Shown: piece by piece, positions 1 through 6,393 of the stretch
Layout of the letters: the number at the start of each line of letters is the position of its first letter
Numbering within the stretch: position 1 is the stretch's first letter
DNA from: Bacteroidota bacterium
GTDB taxonomy: Bacteria; Bacteroidota; Bacteroidia; Flavobacteriales_D; Crocinitomicaceae
Direction of reading: 5' to 3'
DNA length: 6,393 nt
Assembly: GCA_024280195.1 (NCBI GenBank)
Contig: JAJRQP010000110.1
Location: forward strand, 1 to 6,393
The notes under the pieces: model-generated
Databases searched by the model: none
What the model was told of the DNA's origin: nothing
The model's input: only the letters and a program-made list of their open reading frames with translations
Position numbers and translations under genes: made by a program

Positions 1-1797
1 ATTTACCCAAGCAGCAGGAAGAAAACGAACTGTCTTCCCAAAGGAGCGTGATTCAAAATGATCAATTCGACCAAAAGGATTTGCCCCTACCGACAACCTC
101 GTGTACAGTTGCTTTTTATGCAATCCTCCAATGAATGCGGAAATGGAAGTAGAATTATATAACTGAGGCTTATATAACTCCTCATAGGACCAAGACAAAC
201 CAACAGATCTTCTAAAAAAATGCTTTGAACCTTTGTAATCATTCCACGACAAGTTTGCATTATAAGTTCTAGAGTTATTGTTGTATAAAAAACCTAAATC
301 ATTTGGGTCATAGGTTTCACTTTCTTCTCCATAAGCAAAACCATACTGCCAAGTACCTGAAACTTTCCCCACATTGGTACTTATCTTATGACCAAAATTT
401 AAGGAGTTATTCTCAAATATGGAAGACACTGCAAGTCGAGAAATAATTCGATACCGACCATCTACAGAGAATATTTTTGCTTCCCCAAGTGTCACATTTG
501 CATCTTTATTTCCACCTTCCCTTGTTACATTAGTATTCACCAAAGAAACAGTACTATTATTCTTCAAATTTTGGGAAAGAACAAAGACATTATAATTCGT
601 CAAAGGATTTGTTTCAAACTGCCTTGTTTGTCCTGAAGAATCCTGAATTGTTGCAAAAGAACGACCTTCGACTGCATTAAAAACACCAATCCCCAATCCT
701 TTTTTAGTTCTTCCTGAAACCTTGGTTCCGTTAAGTAATTGAGATAATTGTGGATTACTGATCACCTCTTCCCCTTTAGACTCATCGACATCATCATATG
801 CAGAATATTGGTTAAATGGAGAGCTTCCAATTCTCCGAGAATAAAAAATTCCACCGATATTGAACAAATCTGTTCCCTCTAGAAAAAAGGATCGATACTC
901 ATTAAATTTCACTTCAAAAGGCCCCAAATTTAGCACTTGATTATCCGACCTTGTTTGTCCAAAATCGGGAATCAATGTCATGTCTAAGGTAAAAGCATCA
1001 TTCAAACCGTACTTTAAATCAAGCCCACCTGTTAATCTATTTTTCCATGTTTGCTTGTTTAATTTGGTATCGTAAGAATTTTCTATATATCCAGTGAGAT
1101 ATGGCGAAAATGAAAGCCGAACAGGAGATTTTATTCCCTTTACTCCTTCTAATTTTCCTGCTTGAGTTAACGCACCAAACACATTTGGATCGACAGGATT
1201 CCAATGTGAAACCTCTCTAGTTCTTCTAACTTTTCTTGCAAAATTAATGTTCCAATTTTGAACATCCGTATTCGGAAATCGTAAGGCAGAGAATGGGATT
1301 TTCATTTCAAAAGACCATCCAAATTCTCTTTTGGCAGCAACGCTTTTCCAAACTGCATTCCATGAACCATCAAGCCCTTCAACAAATAACAAAGCATCTA
1401 ACTCAACTCCTGCTGAAGTAACTGCAAAACCAAAACCTCCAACATTGTTACCGTAAGGGTCAATCGAAACATCAAACCAATCAGCATTACCAGGATTATC
1501 TCGTTCGGACAATGAAAAACTTACTGAATCTGGAGAAGGATCATACAACTCTGCACCGATGTAAATTGCATTATCATCGTAATACATTTTAACTTTCGAA
1601 ATGAATCTAGATTTCTCGCCATAAACAGGAAAACGAACAATGAAATCTTGTGCAATCTCAGCTTCTTGCCATTGAGCTTCATTTAAAAAACCATCTAACT
1701 TAAGAGGAGAAATGCTTTTTTTAATGTTGTATAACTTTTGCGTCAGCCCTGAAAAAGAGAAGAGAACAACGAACCAGAAACACAATGTTTTTTTCAT
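1..1797 (-). CDS. DUF5916 outer-membrane barrel protein with N-terminal CBM9-like domain (C-terminus outside the window)
   Basis: The frame is open for 599 codons from the ATG at 1797 to the left edge with no stop, so the C-terminus is missing. Residues 1-19 form a signal peptide (basic MKK, hydrophobic core, Gln at 20). Residues about 27-210 match a CBM9-like beta-sandwich: PLKLDGFLNEAQW near 30-42, DWFDVSIDP near 106-114 and GWSFEMKIPFSALRF near 160-174. From about 235 the DUF5916 region starts, with its hallmark blocks DFGQTRSDNQVLNL (278-291), FFLEGTDLF (304-312) and FYSRRIG (318-324), then alternating aromatic strands that suggest an outer-membrane barrel. Family members are usually somewhat over 700 residues, so about a fifth or more is likely lost. 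They are often named hydrolase or carbohydrate-binding, but no catalytic motif is visible and the substrate is unknown. A GTG codon directly precedes the ATG in frame; ATG is preferred because it gives a normal signal peptide. It is transcribed in the same direction as the phosphatase gene upstream, 129 bp away. Confidence 0.92.
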   Translation of the reverse strand, partial: MKKTLCFWFVVLFSFSGLTQKLYNIKKSISPLKLDGFLNEAQWQEAEIAQDFIVRFPVYGEKSRFISKVKMYYDDNAIYIGAELYDPSPDSVSFSLSERDNPGNADWFDVSIDPYGNNVGGFGFAVTSAGVELDALLFVEGLDGSWNAVWKSVAAKREFGWSFEMKIPFSALRFPNTDVQNWNINFARKVRRTREVSHWNPVDPNVFGALTQAGKLEGVKGIKSPVRLSFSPYLTGYIENSYDTKLNKQTWKNRLTGGLDLKYGLNDAFTLDMTLIPDFGQTRSDNQVLNLGPFEVKFNEYRSFFLEGTDLFNIGGIFYSRRIGSSPFNQYSAYDDVDESKGEEVISNPQLSQLLNGTKVSGRTKKGLGIGVFNAVEGRSFATIQDSSGQTRQFETNPLTNYNVFVLSQNLKNNSTVSLVNTNVTREGGNKDANVTLGEAKIFSVDGRYRIISRLAVSSIFENNSLNFGHKISTNVGKVSGTWQYGFAYGEESETYDPNDLGFLYNNNSRTYNANLSWNDYKGSKHFFRRSVGLSWSYEELYKPQLYNSTSISAFIGGLHKKQLYTRLSVGANPFGRIDHFESRSFGKTVRFLPAAWVN

Positions 1798-1810
1798 CAC
1801 ACAAATACCA

Positions 1811-1850
1811 ACTACAAAACTACAAAACTACAAAACTACAAAACTACAGA
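1811..1850 (-). repeat. Tandem 8-bp array (plus-strand unit ACTACAAA), forming repeated promoter boxes on the minus strand
   Basis: Four perfect head-to-tail copies of ACTACAAA (1811-1842) are followed by a fifth copy with one change, ACTACAGA (1843-1850). Read on the minus strand, every junction gives TAGTTTTG, an exact match to the Bacteroidota -7 consensus TAnnTTTG. This occurs four times, at 1815-1822, 1823-1830, 1831-1838 and 1839-1846. The array ends only 13 bp before the start codon of the DUF5916 gene, the position expected of a promoter with a short leader. Copy number in such arrays can change by replication slippage. That it acts as a promoter is inference; the repeat itself is seen directly. 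Confidence 0.9.
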
Positions 1851-1866
1851 ATTGTTTTATACAATT
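1850..1866. repeat. Perfect inverted repeat AATTGT-N5-ACAATT beside the tandem array
   Basis: Six-bp arms at 1850-1855 and 1861-1866 are separated by TTTAT. The repeat touches the distal end of the 8-bp array, upstream of the DUF5916 gene. On the minus strand it contributes a TTG that lies 15 bp before the first and 23 bp before the second TAGTTTTG box, so it overlaps a possible -33 element. It could be an operator, but in AT-rich DNA a 6-bp palindrome can arise by chance. There is no T-run, so it is not a convincing terminator. Confidence 0.4.
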
Positions 1867-1926
1867 AAGGATGATAAGGTTATTTGGTGCTAATAGTTGA
1901 TAAGCGAACTTTTAGTCAGAAAAAAC

Positions 1927-4083
1927 TTACTCTTTGGATAAGCTAAACCCTAAAATGCAAACATCATCGATTTGCTCATTACCATTTTTCCATGAATTAA
2001 ATTTCGATACTAATTCAATCTTTTGCTCTTTAAAGTTCATTGAATTAATTTCAAGTAACAATTCCTTCATTCTTTTGGTCGTAAATTTCTTATCTCTTTC
2101 TCCACCAAACTGATCTGCAAATCCATCAGAAAACAAGTAAATGGAATCATTTGAATATAATTGAATGCTCTTTTGTTGAAAATCTGTTGCGTAATCAAAA
2201 TTACCAATTGGTTGCTTATTCCCTTTTAGTTCATACAATGTTTGTTCTTCGTTTGAAACAGAAAACTGCGTTTCTATCTTCTGTTGAGACTGGTTCCGAA
2301 CGACCCATAAAGGATTATTAGCTCCCGCAAAACTCAATTCATTCTTTTCAATATCAATTACACATAGAGCGATATCCATTCCGTCTTCTACTTCCCCGTC
2401 TGAACTTTTAAAGGTTTCTATGACTAATTCTCTCGTTTTATTTAGAATATCAGCAGGGTTCGTTAATTCAAATTCTTTCACAGACCTATTCAAAGCATTG
2501 CTACAAACAACACTCACCATTGCTCCTGGCACCCCATGACCTGTACAATCAGCGACTGCAATCATTAATAAATCATTTTTCTTTTCAAACCAATAAAAAT
2601 CACCACTTACAATGTCTTTTGGCAAGTTCATTAAGAAATTATTTGGCAATGAAGATTCGATTGATTCCAATGATGGGAGAATTGCCGTTTGTAGTCTTTG
2701 GGCATAATTAATCGAATCTGAAATGGATTGATTTTTTTCCTCCACAACTAATTTCTGATTGACAATTAACTCATTTTTTTCAGAAAGAATTGTATTCAGT
2801 TTTTTTCTTCGTTTATTCGTCTGAATAATAAAAAACAAAGAGGAAAACAATACAATAAAACCAATTACACTGAGGTAAATAATGTTTTGCTTTTTTGACA
2901 ATTCTTTCTGGTGAGACAATCGTTCAACAGCAAATTCACTTTGTACTTTAAGGCTGTCATTGTAATTTTTTGTTTCAAATGTTTTTCGAATCTCTTTGGT
3001 TGCTAAATCTTGTCGTTTTTTCTTATTGTTCGTTTTTTCTTCATAGTCAATTGACTTTTTAATCGTTTCAAAGGCTTCTTTATAATTGCCAATTCTGGAT
3101 AAATGCTTTGCTTTCAGTTGATAATACTTCCATTTCAAATCAACAAAACCATTTCCCTCAATAATATCATGAACGTGAACAAGAACATTCTGCACAGAAT
3201 CTGCAGACAATGTATTCATACCTACATCAATAATATCAAGATATACTCTTGCTTCAAAATCAACATCTCCTATTTCTTTCCTTATACTTAACGCTTCGGC
3301 AAACATTTGCATTCTTTTCCCCTTAGAAAGAGAGGTGCTATCCATTGAAGCATACGTTTGAAGACTTGAGGAATAACCGTATGGATAAGACTCAACTTTA
3401 TAAATCTCAATTGCTTGTTTAAAATAATATTCAGCACTATCACGGATGGACTTCGCTTTATAAATTGCTCCAAGCGTATTATATGAAATAGCAACATCAA
3501 TTTTATGCCCTACCTTTTTTTCAAATTCTAAGCTTTCATATTCGTACTTTAACGCCAAATCATAGAGCTTCACTTCAGCGTAAATCGAACCAATATTATG
3601 CAATGCATACGTTTTTCCTTCTACTGCATTATCATACGCATCAACTGAGGCTTCATCATTCTCCAATATCTTTTCATTCTCTTTTAGAGAACGGAATTGA
3701 TAATCTAAGCTGCTTTCAAAATCATTGATATCCAAATAGGAGTTCCCTATATTACCATACATATTAGCCACTCCTTGCTGGTCTTTTGCTCGTTCAAAGA
3801 AATCTAAGGCTTTGAAAAACGCATCATTCGACTGTTGATAAAATGACTTATCTTGCAAGAACCAACCTTGAAATTGATAAGCGAGGCCAATTAAGCGAGG
3901 AGAGTTACTTCTTTTTGCATAATACAATCCTGAATCTACATGGATTCTTGCTTTTAACGAATCTTCGTATTCAAAATCTTGAAATAAAGAAAAATGTTTG
4001 AGCGCAAGTACAGAATCATTCTTTTGCGCAAATGAAAATAGCGCACCAATAAAAATGATTGTAAATAATAGAAGTGATTTCAT
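1927..4083 (-). CDS. Membrane-anchored TPR sensor protein with SpoIIE/PPM-type serine/threonine phosphatase domain
   Basis: A 718-residue protein, numbered from the ATG at 4083. Residues 1-19 are a signal peptide ending FSFA before Gln. Residues about 60-350 hold around six TPR-like helical pairs, the clearest being GNIGNSYLDINDFESSLDY, HNIGSIYAEVKLYDLALKY and NTLGAIYKAKSIRDSAEYY, predicted to be periplasmic. A single membrane helix lies at about 401-421, followed by RRKK and a short coiled coil. The block INYAQRLQTAILP leads into the PPM phosphatase domain (about 458-716). Metal-binding acidic residues are all present: SGDFYW (D495), ADCTGHG (D512), DGMD (D567), SDGFADQFGG (D653) and QIDDV (D706-D707). 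The family dephosphorylates phosphoserine/threonine proteins, often anti-anti-sigma (STAS) partners; no such partner is in this window, so the target is unknown. The ligand of the TPR part is also unknown. An in-frame TTG lies two codons upstream at 4089; the ATG is chosen as the stronger codon with a standard MK-type signal peptide. No terminator hairpin was seen after its stop. Confidence 0.93.
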   Translation of the reverse strand: MKSLLLFTIIFIGALFSFAQKNDSVLALKHFSLFQDFEYEDSLKARIHVDSGLYYAKRSNSPRLIGLAYQFQGWFLQDKSFYQQSNDAFFKALDFFERAKDQQGVANMYGNIGNSYLDINDFESSLDYQFRSLKENEKILENDEASVDAYDNAVEGKTYALHNIGSIYAEVKLYDLALKYEYESLEFEKKVGHKIDVAISYNTLGAIYKAKSIRDSAEYYFKQAIEIYKVESYPYGYSSSLQTYASMDSTSLSKGKRMQMFAEALSIRKEIGDVDFEARVYLDIIDVGMNTLSADSVQNVLVHVHDIIEGNGFVDLKWKYYQLKAKHLSRIGNYKEAFETIKKSIDYEEKTNNKKKRQDLATKEIRKTFETKNYNDSLKVQSEFAVERLSHQKELSKKQNIIYLSVIGFIVLFSSLFFIIQTNKRRKKLNTILSEKNELIVNQKLVVEEKNQSISDSINYAQRLQTAILPSLESIESSLPNNFLMNLPKDIVSGDFYWFEKKNDLLMIAVADCTGHGVPGAMVSVVCSNALNRSVKEFELTNPADILNKTRELVIETFKSSDGEVEDGMDIALCVIDIEKNELSFAGANNPLWVVRNQSQQKIETQFSVSNEEQTLYELKGNKQPIGNFDYATDFQQKSIQLYSNDSIYLFSDGFADQFGGERDKKFTTKRMKELLLEINSMNFKEQKIELVSKFNSWKNGNEQIDDVCILGFSLSKE

Positions 4084-4123
4084 TTGCAAAGGTTATTCAA
4101 CACAATATACTACTATATATTTT

Positions 4124-4141
4124 AACTTTACGATTAAAGTT
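4124..4141. repeat. Perfect inverted repeat AACTTTA-N4-TAAAGTT, candidate operator
   Basis: Seven-bp arms at 4124-4130 and 4135-4141 surround CGAT. The right arm overlaps the proposed -33 TTG (4140-4142) of the plus-strand promoter, and the repeat lies 41 bp upstream of the minus-strand phosphatase start, within its leader or promoter. This placement suits a regulator that affects one or both divergent genes, though no such regulator is encoded here. As RNA it would form a small AT-rich hairpin with no T-run, so termination is unlikely. Confidence 0.5.
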
Positions 4142-4170
4142 GGTCTGACAATTCAAATTAAGTAAATTTG
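4140..4170 (+). promoter_or_regulatory. Bacteroidota-type promoter for the duplicated-domain secreted protein gene
   Basis: TAAATTTG at 4163-4170 matches the TAnnTTTG -7 consensus exactly. A TTG at 4140-4142 lies 20 bp upstream, inside the usual 17-23 bp spacing for the -33 element. Transcription would start near 4175-4178 and give a leader of about 30 nt before the ATG at 4206. No comparably good box was found on the minus strand of this intergenic region for the phosphatase gene. Confidence 0.6.
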
Positions 4171-4185
4171 GTACAGAAAATGTAC
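4171..4185. repeat. Perfect inverted repeat GTACA-N5-TGTAC at the predicted transcription start
   Basis: Five-bp arms at 4171-4175 and 4181-4185 surround GAAAA. The repeat begins directly after the -7 box and covers the expected start site of the plus-strand promoter, a classic position for a repressor operator. The arms are short, so chance is a real alternative. Confidence 0.4.
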
Positions 4186-4205
4186 GAACCAAAATAAAAA
4201 AACAT

Positions 4206-5039
4206 ATGTTATCTATTAAATTCTTTACAAGTATTGCCATTTTGTCAATTTCTTTAACAGCAAGCTCTCAAAAAGATAAAGGTTATGAGAGAATCTATTA
4301 CAATACACCTGAAGTATTTAGTAATGATGAATTCAACATGGAAGTCAAAAATATTGTATCGCAGAAAGATCATTGTAAAATGAATTTCAAAATAGCGAAC
4401 AATACCAGCGATTATTTACTAGTTGTTCCAAATGACACAAAAGTTAAGTATGCTTCAGAAGAATTTAGTCCGAAGATGAAGGAGTATTTTATTAAACCCA
4501 ATAAATCAAAAACAAAAACACTTCTTGTAAATGGAGGAGATCGTTTTTTAAAGGATAACTTCCTGCTTCAGTCAGCTTCGATTTACAAAATATCATTGGA
4601 TGATGAGAAAATAGAAACTACTGATTTTCAATTGCCCGCATCAAAAAACAACTTTACAACAGGTGACTTTAAAATTATTCTTAAAAAGTATGATGCATCT
4701 ACCAAGGAAGCAAAAGCTGTTTTTGAAGTAAGTTACTCTGGAAATGATATTGGGGTGATTATTCCTTCTAATCTTTCTGTTACTGCGACAAGAAAGAAAT
4801 CTGACCAACTCGTAACTTATGCCAACGACAATAAAAAATCTGAGCCTTTAATTCTTCGCAAAGGGGAAAAAACAAAATTTAGTGCAGTATTCCATATACC
4901 TGGAAAAATTGTTGACATGCAATTTGCAACCATGCAAATCAACTGGAATAATACATTCTCTGAAACAAAACCTGTGCTCTTAGAAAAGCCAGAGTTCAAA
5001 ATTGAGATCAACCAAGCACTGACAGAAGAAAAAAAATAA
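4206..5039 (+). CDS. Secreted protein of unknown family with two copies of a beta-rich domain
   Basis: A 277-residue protein that I cannot assign to a named family. Residues 1-21 are a signal peptide (hydrophobic IAILSISLTASS, Gln at 22); there is no lipobox Cys and no further membrane segment, so it is probably periplasmic or secreted. The mature part appears to be two tandem copies of one domain. Residues 42-80 align without gaps to 154-192, an exact offset of 112, with F43/F155, K48/K160, K58/K170, F61/F173, D69/D181, P75/P187 and V80/V192 identical and LVVPN matching VIIPS. The alignment resumes after an eight-residue shift at FIKPNKSKTK (95-104) against LILRKGEKTK (215-224). Alternating hydrophobic residues point to beta-sandwich folds. 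The ATG at 4206 sits about 30 nt after a good promoter, and the gene diverges from the phosphatase gene. A terminator follows 18 bp after the stop, so it is probably monocistronic. Confidence 0.88.
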   Translation: MLSIKFFTSIAILSISLTASSQKDKGYERIYYNTPEVFSNDEFNMEVKNIVSQKDHCKMNFKIANNTSDYLLVVPNDTKVKYASEEFSPKMKEYFIKPNKSKTKTLLVNGGDRFLKDNFLLQSASIYKISLDDEKIETTDFQLPASKNNFTTGDFKIILKKYDASTKEAKAVFEVSYSGNDIGVIIPSNLSVTATRKKSDQLVTYANDNKKSEPLILRKGEKTKFSAVFHIPGKIVDMQFATMQINWNNTFSETKPVLLEKPEFKIEINQALTEEKK

Positions 5040-5057
5040 ACCATCAATAATTAAATG

Positions 5058-5087
5058 AAGGGCAGATTAATTTCTGTCCTTTTTTTT
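5058..5087 (+). terminator. Intrinsic (rho-independent) terminator after the duplicated-domain protein gene
   Basis: A nine-bp stem pairs AAGGGCAGA (5058-5066) with TCTGTCCTT (5073-5081), with one G-U wobble, around the six-nt loop TTAATT. An eight-T run (5080-5087) overlaps the end of the stem and follows it. It starts 18 bp after the stop codon at 5039 and separates this gene from the metalloprotease gene, which therefore needs its own promoter. Confidence 0.9.
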
Positions 5088-5119
5088 ACACCTCAATTCC
5101 ATTCATCACATAATTCATC

Positions 5120-5146
5120 TTGCTAGCATTATTTTGATTAAGTTTA
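5120..5146 (+). promoter_or_regulatory. Possible promoter of the metalloprotease gene
   Basis: TAAGTTTA at 5139-5146 matches the TAnnTTTG -7 box at all but the last position, and a TTG at 5120-5122 lies 16 bp upstream, one short of the usual spacing. A second near match, TATTTTG at 5130-5136, is one base too short. A promoter is required somewhere in 5088-5173 because a terminator precedes the gene, but which box is used is uncertain. Confidence 0.35.
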
Positions 5147-5173
5147 TCCTTCAAGAAAAATAAACTCAAGATT

Positions 5174-6393
5174 ATGAATGTTTTAAAAATTTCCATCCTT
5201 CTCGTTCTTTTGTTCAGTATTACTGATGTTTCTGCTCAACGTAGAAAGAAAAAGAAAAAAGATCCTGTAAAAAAAGAGCAAAAAGACAGTACTAAAAAAA
5301 TTAGTGATGTCACTAAAAAATCAAAAAAGTTTGAAGGATTATTTACCATCTACCAAGACAGTACAGATGGTTCTATCAAAATGGAAATTAAAAAAGAACA
5401 ACTCAATCAAGAGTTCATTTATTTTAGTCAAAGTGCTGATGGAGTTGTATCTGTAAGAGGTTTCAGGGGAAACTATAGAGGGTCTAAAATCATTCGCATT
5501 CAACGTTACTTTAATAAAATTGAATTCGTAGCGATTAATACATCTTCTTATTTTGATCCAGAGAATGCAATTTCTAAATCTTCTGATGCAAATATGCCGA
5601 ATGCAATCATTGCAAGTTTAAAAATTGAAGCAGAAGGGCCAGATGGAAGCGCTTTTTTAGTCGATGCAAATAAGTTATTCCTAACCGAAACATTTGCGCA
5701 AATAAAACCTGCAAGACACCCAAAACAATCGCCGATGGCTTTTTCTTTAGGAAACTTGAACAAGGATAAGACAAAAATAAATGCAATTAGAAGCTATCCA
5801 GAAAATACAGATGTAGCAGTAGAATATGTTTATTCAAAATCTTCCGTTCTTAATGGAGGAGCAAGAGATGTGACTGACGGAAGAAATGTTTCATTGAAAG
5901 TTTACCACAGTTTAATTGCCTTACCAAAAAATGATTACGAACCCTTATTTGAAGACCCAAGAGTAGGATTCTTCACGACTCAAGTTACGGATATGACCAG
6001 TCCTGAGAATGCCAACTACCGAGATTTAGTTCACCGTTGGAAATTGGTCAAAAAAGATGCTAATGCAGCTTTATCTGAGCCAATAGAACCAATTACTTGG
6101 TGGATGGAGAATACAACTCCTGTCAATATGCGACCAATTATTAAGCATGCAGCAGAACAGTGGAACATTGCTTTTGAGAAAGCAGGTTTCAAAAATGCAC
6201 TCGTTGTCAAGCAACAACCAGATGATGCAGATTGGGATGCTGGCGATATCAGGTACAATGTTCTCCGTTGGACAGCTTCTCCTTTTCCTCCTTTTGGTGG
6301 TTACGGTCCAAGTTTTGTCAACCCTAGAACGGGCGAAATAATGGGAGCAGATATTATGTTTGAGTACCGTTCTGTTTTGGGTCGCTTGCATGC
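5174..6393 (+). CDS. Secreted zinc-dependent metalloprotease, DUF5118/DUF5117/DUF4953 type (C-terminal half outside the window)
   Basis: The frame is open from the ATG at 5174 to the right edge, giving 406 complete codons. Residues 1-21 are a signal peptide (ILLVLLFSITDVSA before Gln). Residues 23-52 are very basic: 16 of 30 are Lys or Arg. Residues about 53-90 resemble the DUF5118 segment (FEGLFTIYQDS, then EFIYFSQSADG). Residues about 95-285 fit DUF5117, with AFLVDANKLFL (160-170), SLKVYHSLIALP (240-251) and DPRVGFFTTQVTD (261-273). From about 305 the metzincin-like DUF4953 region begins: PITWWMENTTPV (306-317), AAEQWNIAFEKAGF (326-339) and the block around NPRTGEIMGADIMFE (384-398). The zinc motif HExxH of this family normally lies further on, so it is outside the window and activity cannot be confirmed here. 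Family members are commonly 800 residues or more, so about half is present. Preceded by a terminator, the gene is probably transcribed on its own. Confidence 0.9.
   Translation, partial: MNVLKISILLVLLFSITDVSAQRRKKKKKDPVKKEQKDSTKKISDVTKKSKKFEGLFTIYQDSTDGSIKMEIKKEQLNQEFIYFSQSADGVVSVRGFRGNYRGSKIIRIQRYFNKIEFVAINTSSYFDPENAISKSSDANMPNAIIASLKIEAEGPDGSAFLVDANKLFLTETFAQIKPARHPKQSPMAFSLGNLNKDKTKINAIRSYPENTDVAVEYVYSKSSVLNGGARDVTDGRNVSLKVYHSLIALPKNDYEPLFEDPRVGFFTTQVTDMTSPENANYRDLVHRWKLVKKDANAALSEPIEPITWWMENTTPVNMRPIIKHAAEQWNIAFEKAGFKNALVVKQQPDDADWDAGDIRYNVLRWTASPFPPFGGYGPSFVNPRTGEIMGADIMFEYRSVLGRLH

Noticed and set aside
1811..1850. CRISPR-like array
   Set aside because: The units are 8 bp and head to tail with no spacers, so this is a simple tandem repeat.
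1712..1900. Plus-strand open frame of 62 codons spanning the tandem repeat
   Set aside because: It is antisense to the first codons of the DUF5916 gene and its middle is only the translated 8-bp repeat (TTKLQNYKTTKLQN). No family resemblance; a shadow frame.
1902..1911. Small hairpin AAG-TTCG-CTT (minus strand) after the phosphatase stop as a terminator
   Set aside because: Only three base pairs and no following T-run; too weak to call.
2520..3500. Short open frames within the phosphatase gene (2520-2711 plus, 3103-3291 plus, 3288-3500 minus)
   Set aside because: All lie inside a coding frame with clear TPR and catalytic phosphatase motifs; out-of-frame shadows.
4085..4092. AACCTTTG on the minus strand as a -7 promoter box for the phosphatase gene
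   Set aside because: It lacks the initial T and lies only two to three bases from the start codon, leaving no room for a transcription start upstream of the ATG.
4817..5047. Minus-strand open frame opposite the end of the duplicated-domain gene
   Set aside because: It is antisense to a well-supported secreted protein gene with a terminator on the plus strand; no recognisable domain or start signal.
6031..6391. Several overlapping open frames on both strands opposite the protease gene
   Set aside because: They overlap conserved DUF4953-type coding sequence in the plus frame that starts at 5174 and show no protein-family features of their own.

Overview
The window looks like ordinary chromosomal DNA from a member of the Bacteroidota, most likely a Flavobacteriia-type organism. 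The support is AT-rich sequence, Bacteroidota-type promoter boxes (TTG followed by TAnnTTTG), signal peptides ending just before a Gln (xxAQ-like), little visible Shine-Dalgarno sequence, and four proteins whose architectures are typical of that phylum. The genus cannot be fixed from the sequence.

Layout. Positions 1-1797 (minus) hold most of a DUF5916 outer-membrane protein with an N-terminal CBM9-like domain; its C-terminus lies off the left edge. Between it and the next gene (1798-1926) sit a perfect short inverted repeat and a tandem 8-bp array whose minus-strand reading is a string of TAnnTTTG promoter boxes directly upstream of the start codon. Positions 1927-4083 (minus) encode a membrane-anchored sensor phosphatase: signal peptide, TPR repeats, one transmembrane helix, coiled coil, and a SpoIIE/PPM phosphatase domain with its acidic metal ligands intact. 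A 122-bp divergent intergenic region (4084-4205) carries a good plus-strand promoter and two perfect inverted repeats. Positions 4206-5039 (plus) encode a secreted protein of unknown family that appears to be two copies of one beta-rich domain, followed by a strong intrinsic terminator (5058-5087). Positions 5174-6393 (plus) are the N-terminal half of a secreted zinc-dependent metalloprotease of the DUF5117/DUF5118/DUF4953 type; the window ends before the expected HExxH site.

How the genes fit together. All four products carry export signals, so this is a cell-envelope neighbourhood: an outer-membrane barrel, an inner-membrane sensor with a cytoplasmic phosphatase, a periplasmic or secreted beta-domain protein, and an exported protease. 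The two minus-strand genes could be read together, with the phosphatase first, but the 129-bp gap with its own promoter-like array argues for at least partly separate expression of the barrel gene. The terminator at 5058-5087 separates the last two plus-strand genes. No direct functional link between the four proteins can be read from the sequence.

No mobile elements, CRISPR arrays, tRNA or rRNA genes were seen. I found no complete undescribed system; the best leads are the promoter-box tandem array, the nested inverted repeats in the divergent promoter region, and the internally duplicated unknown domain.
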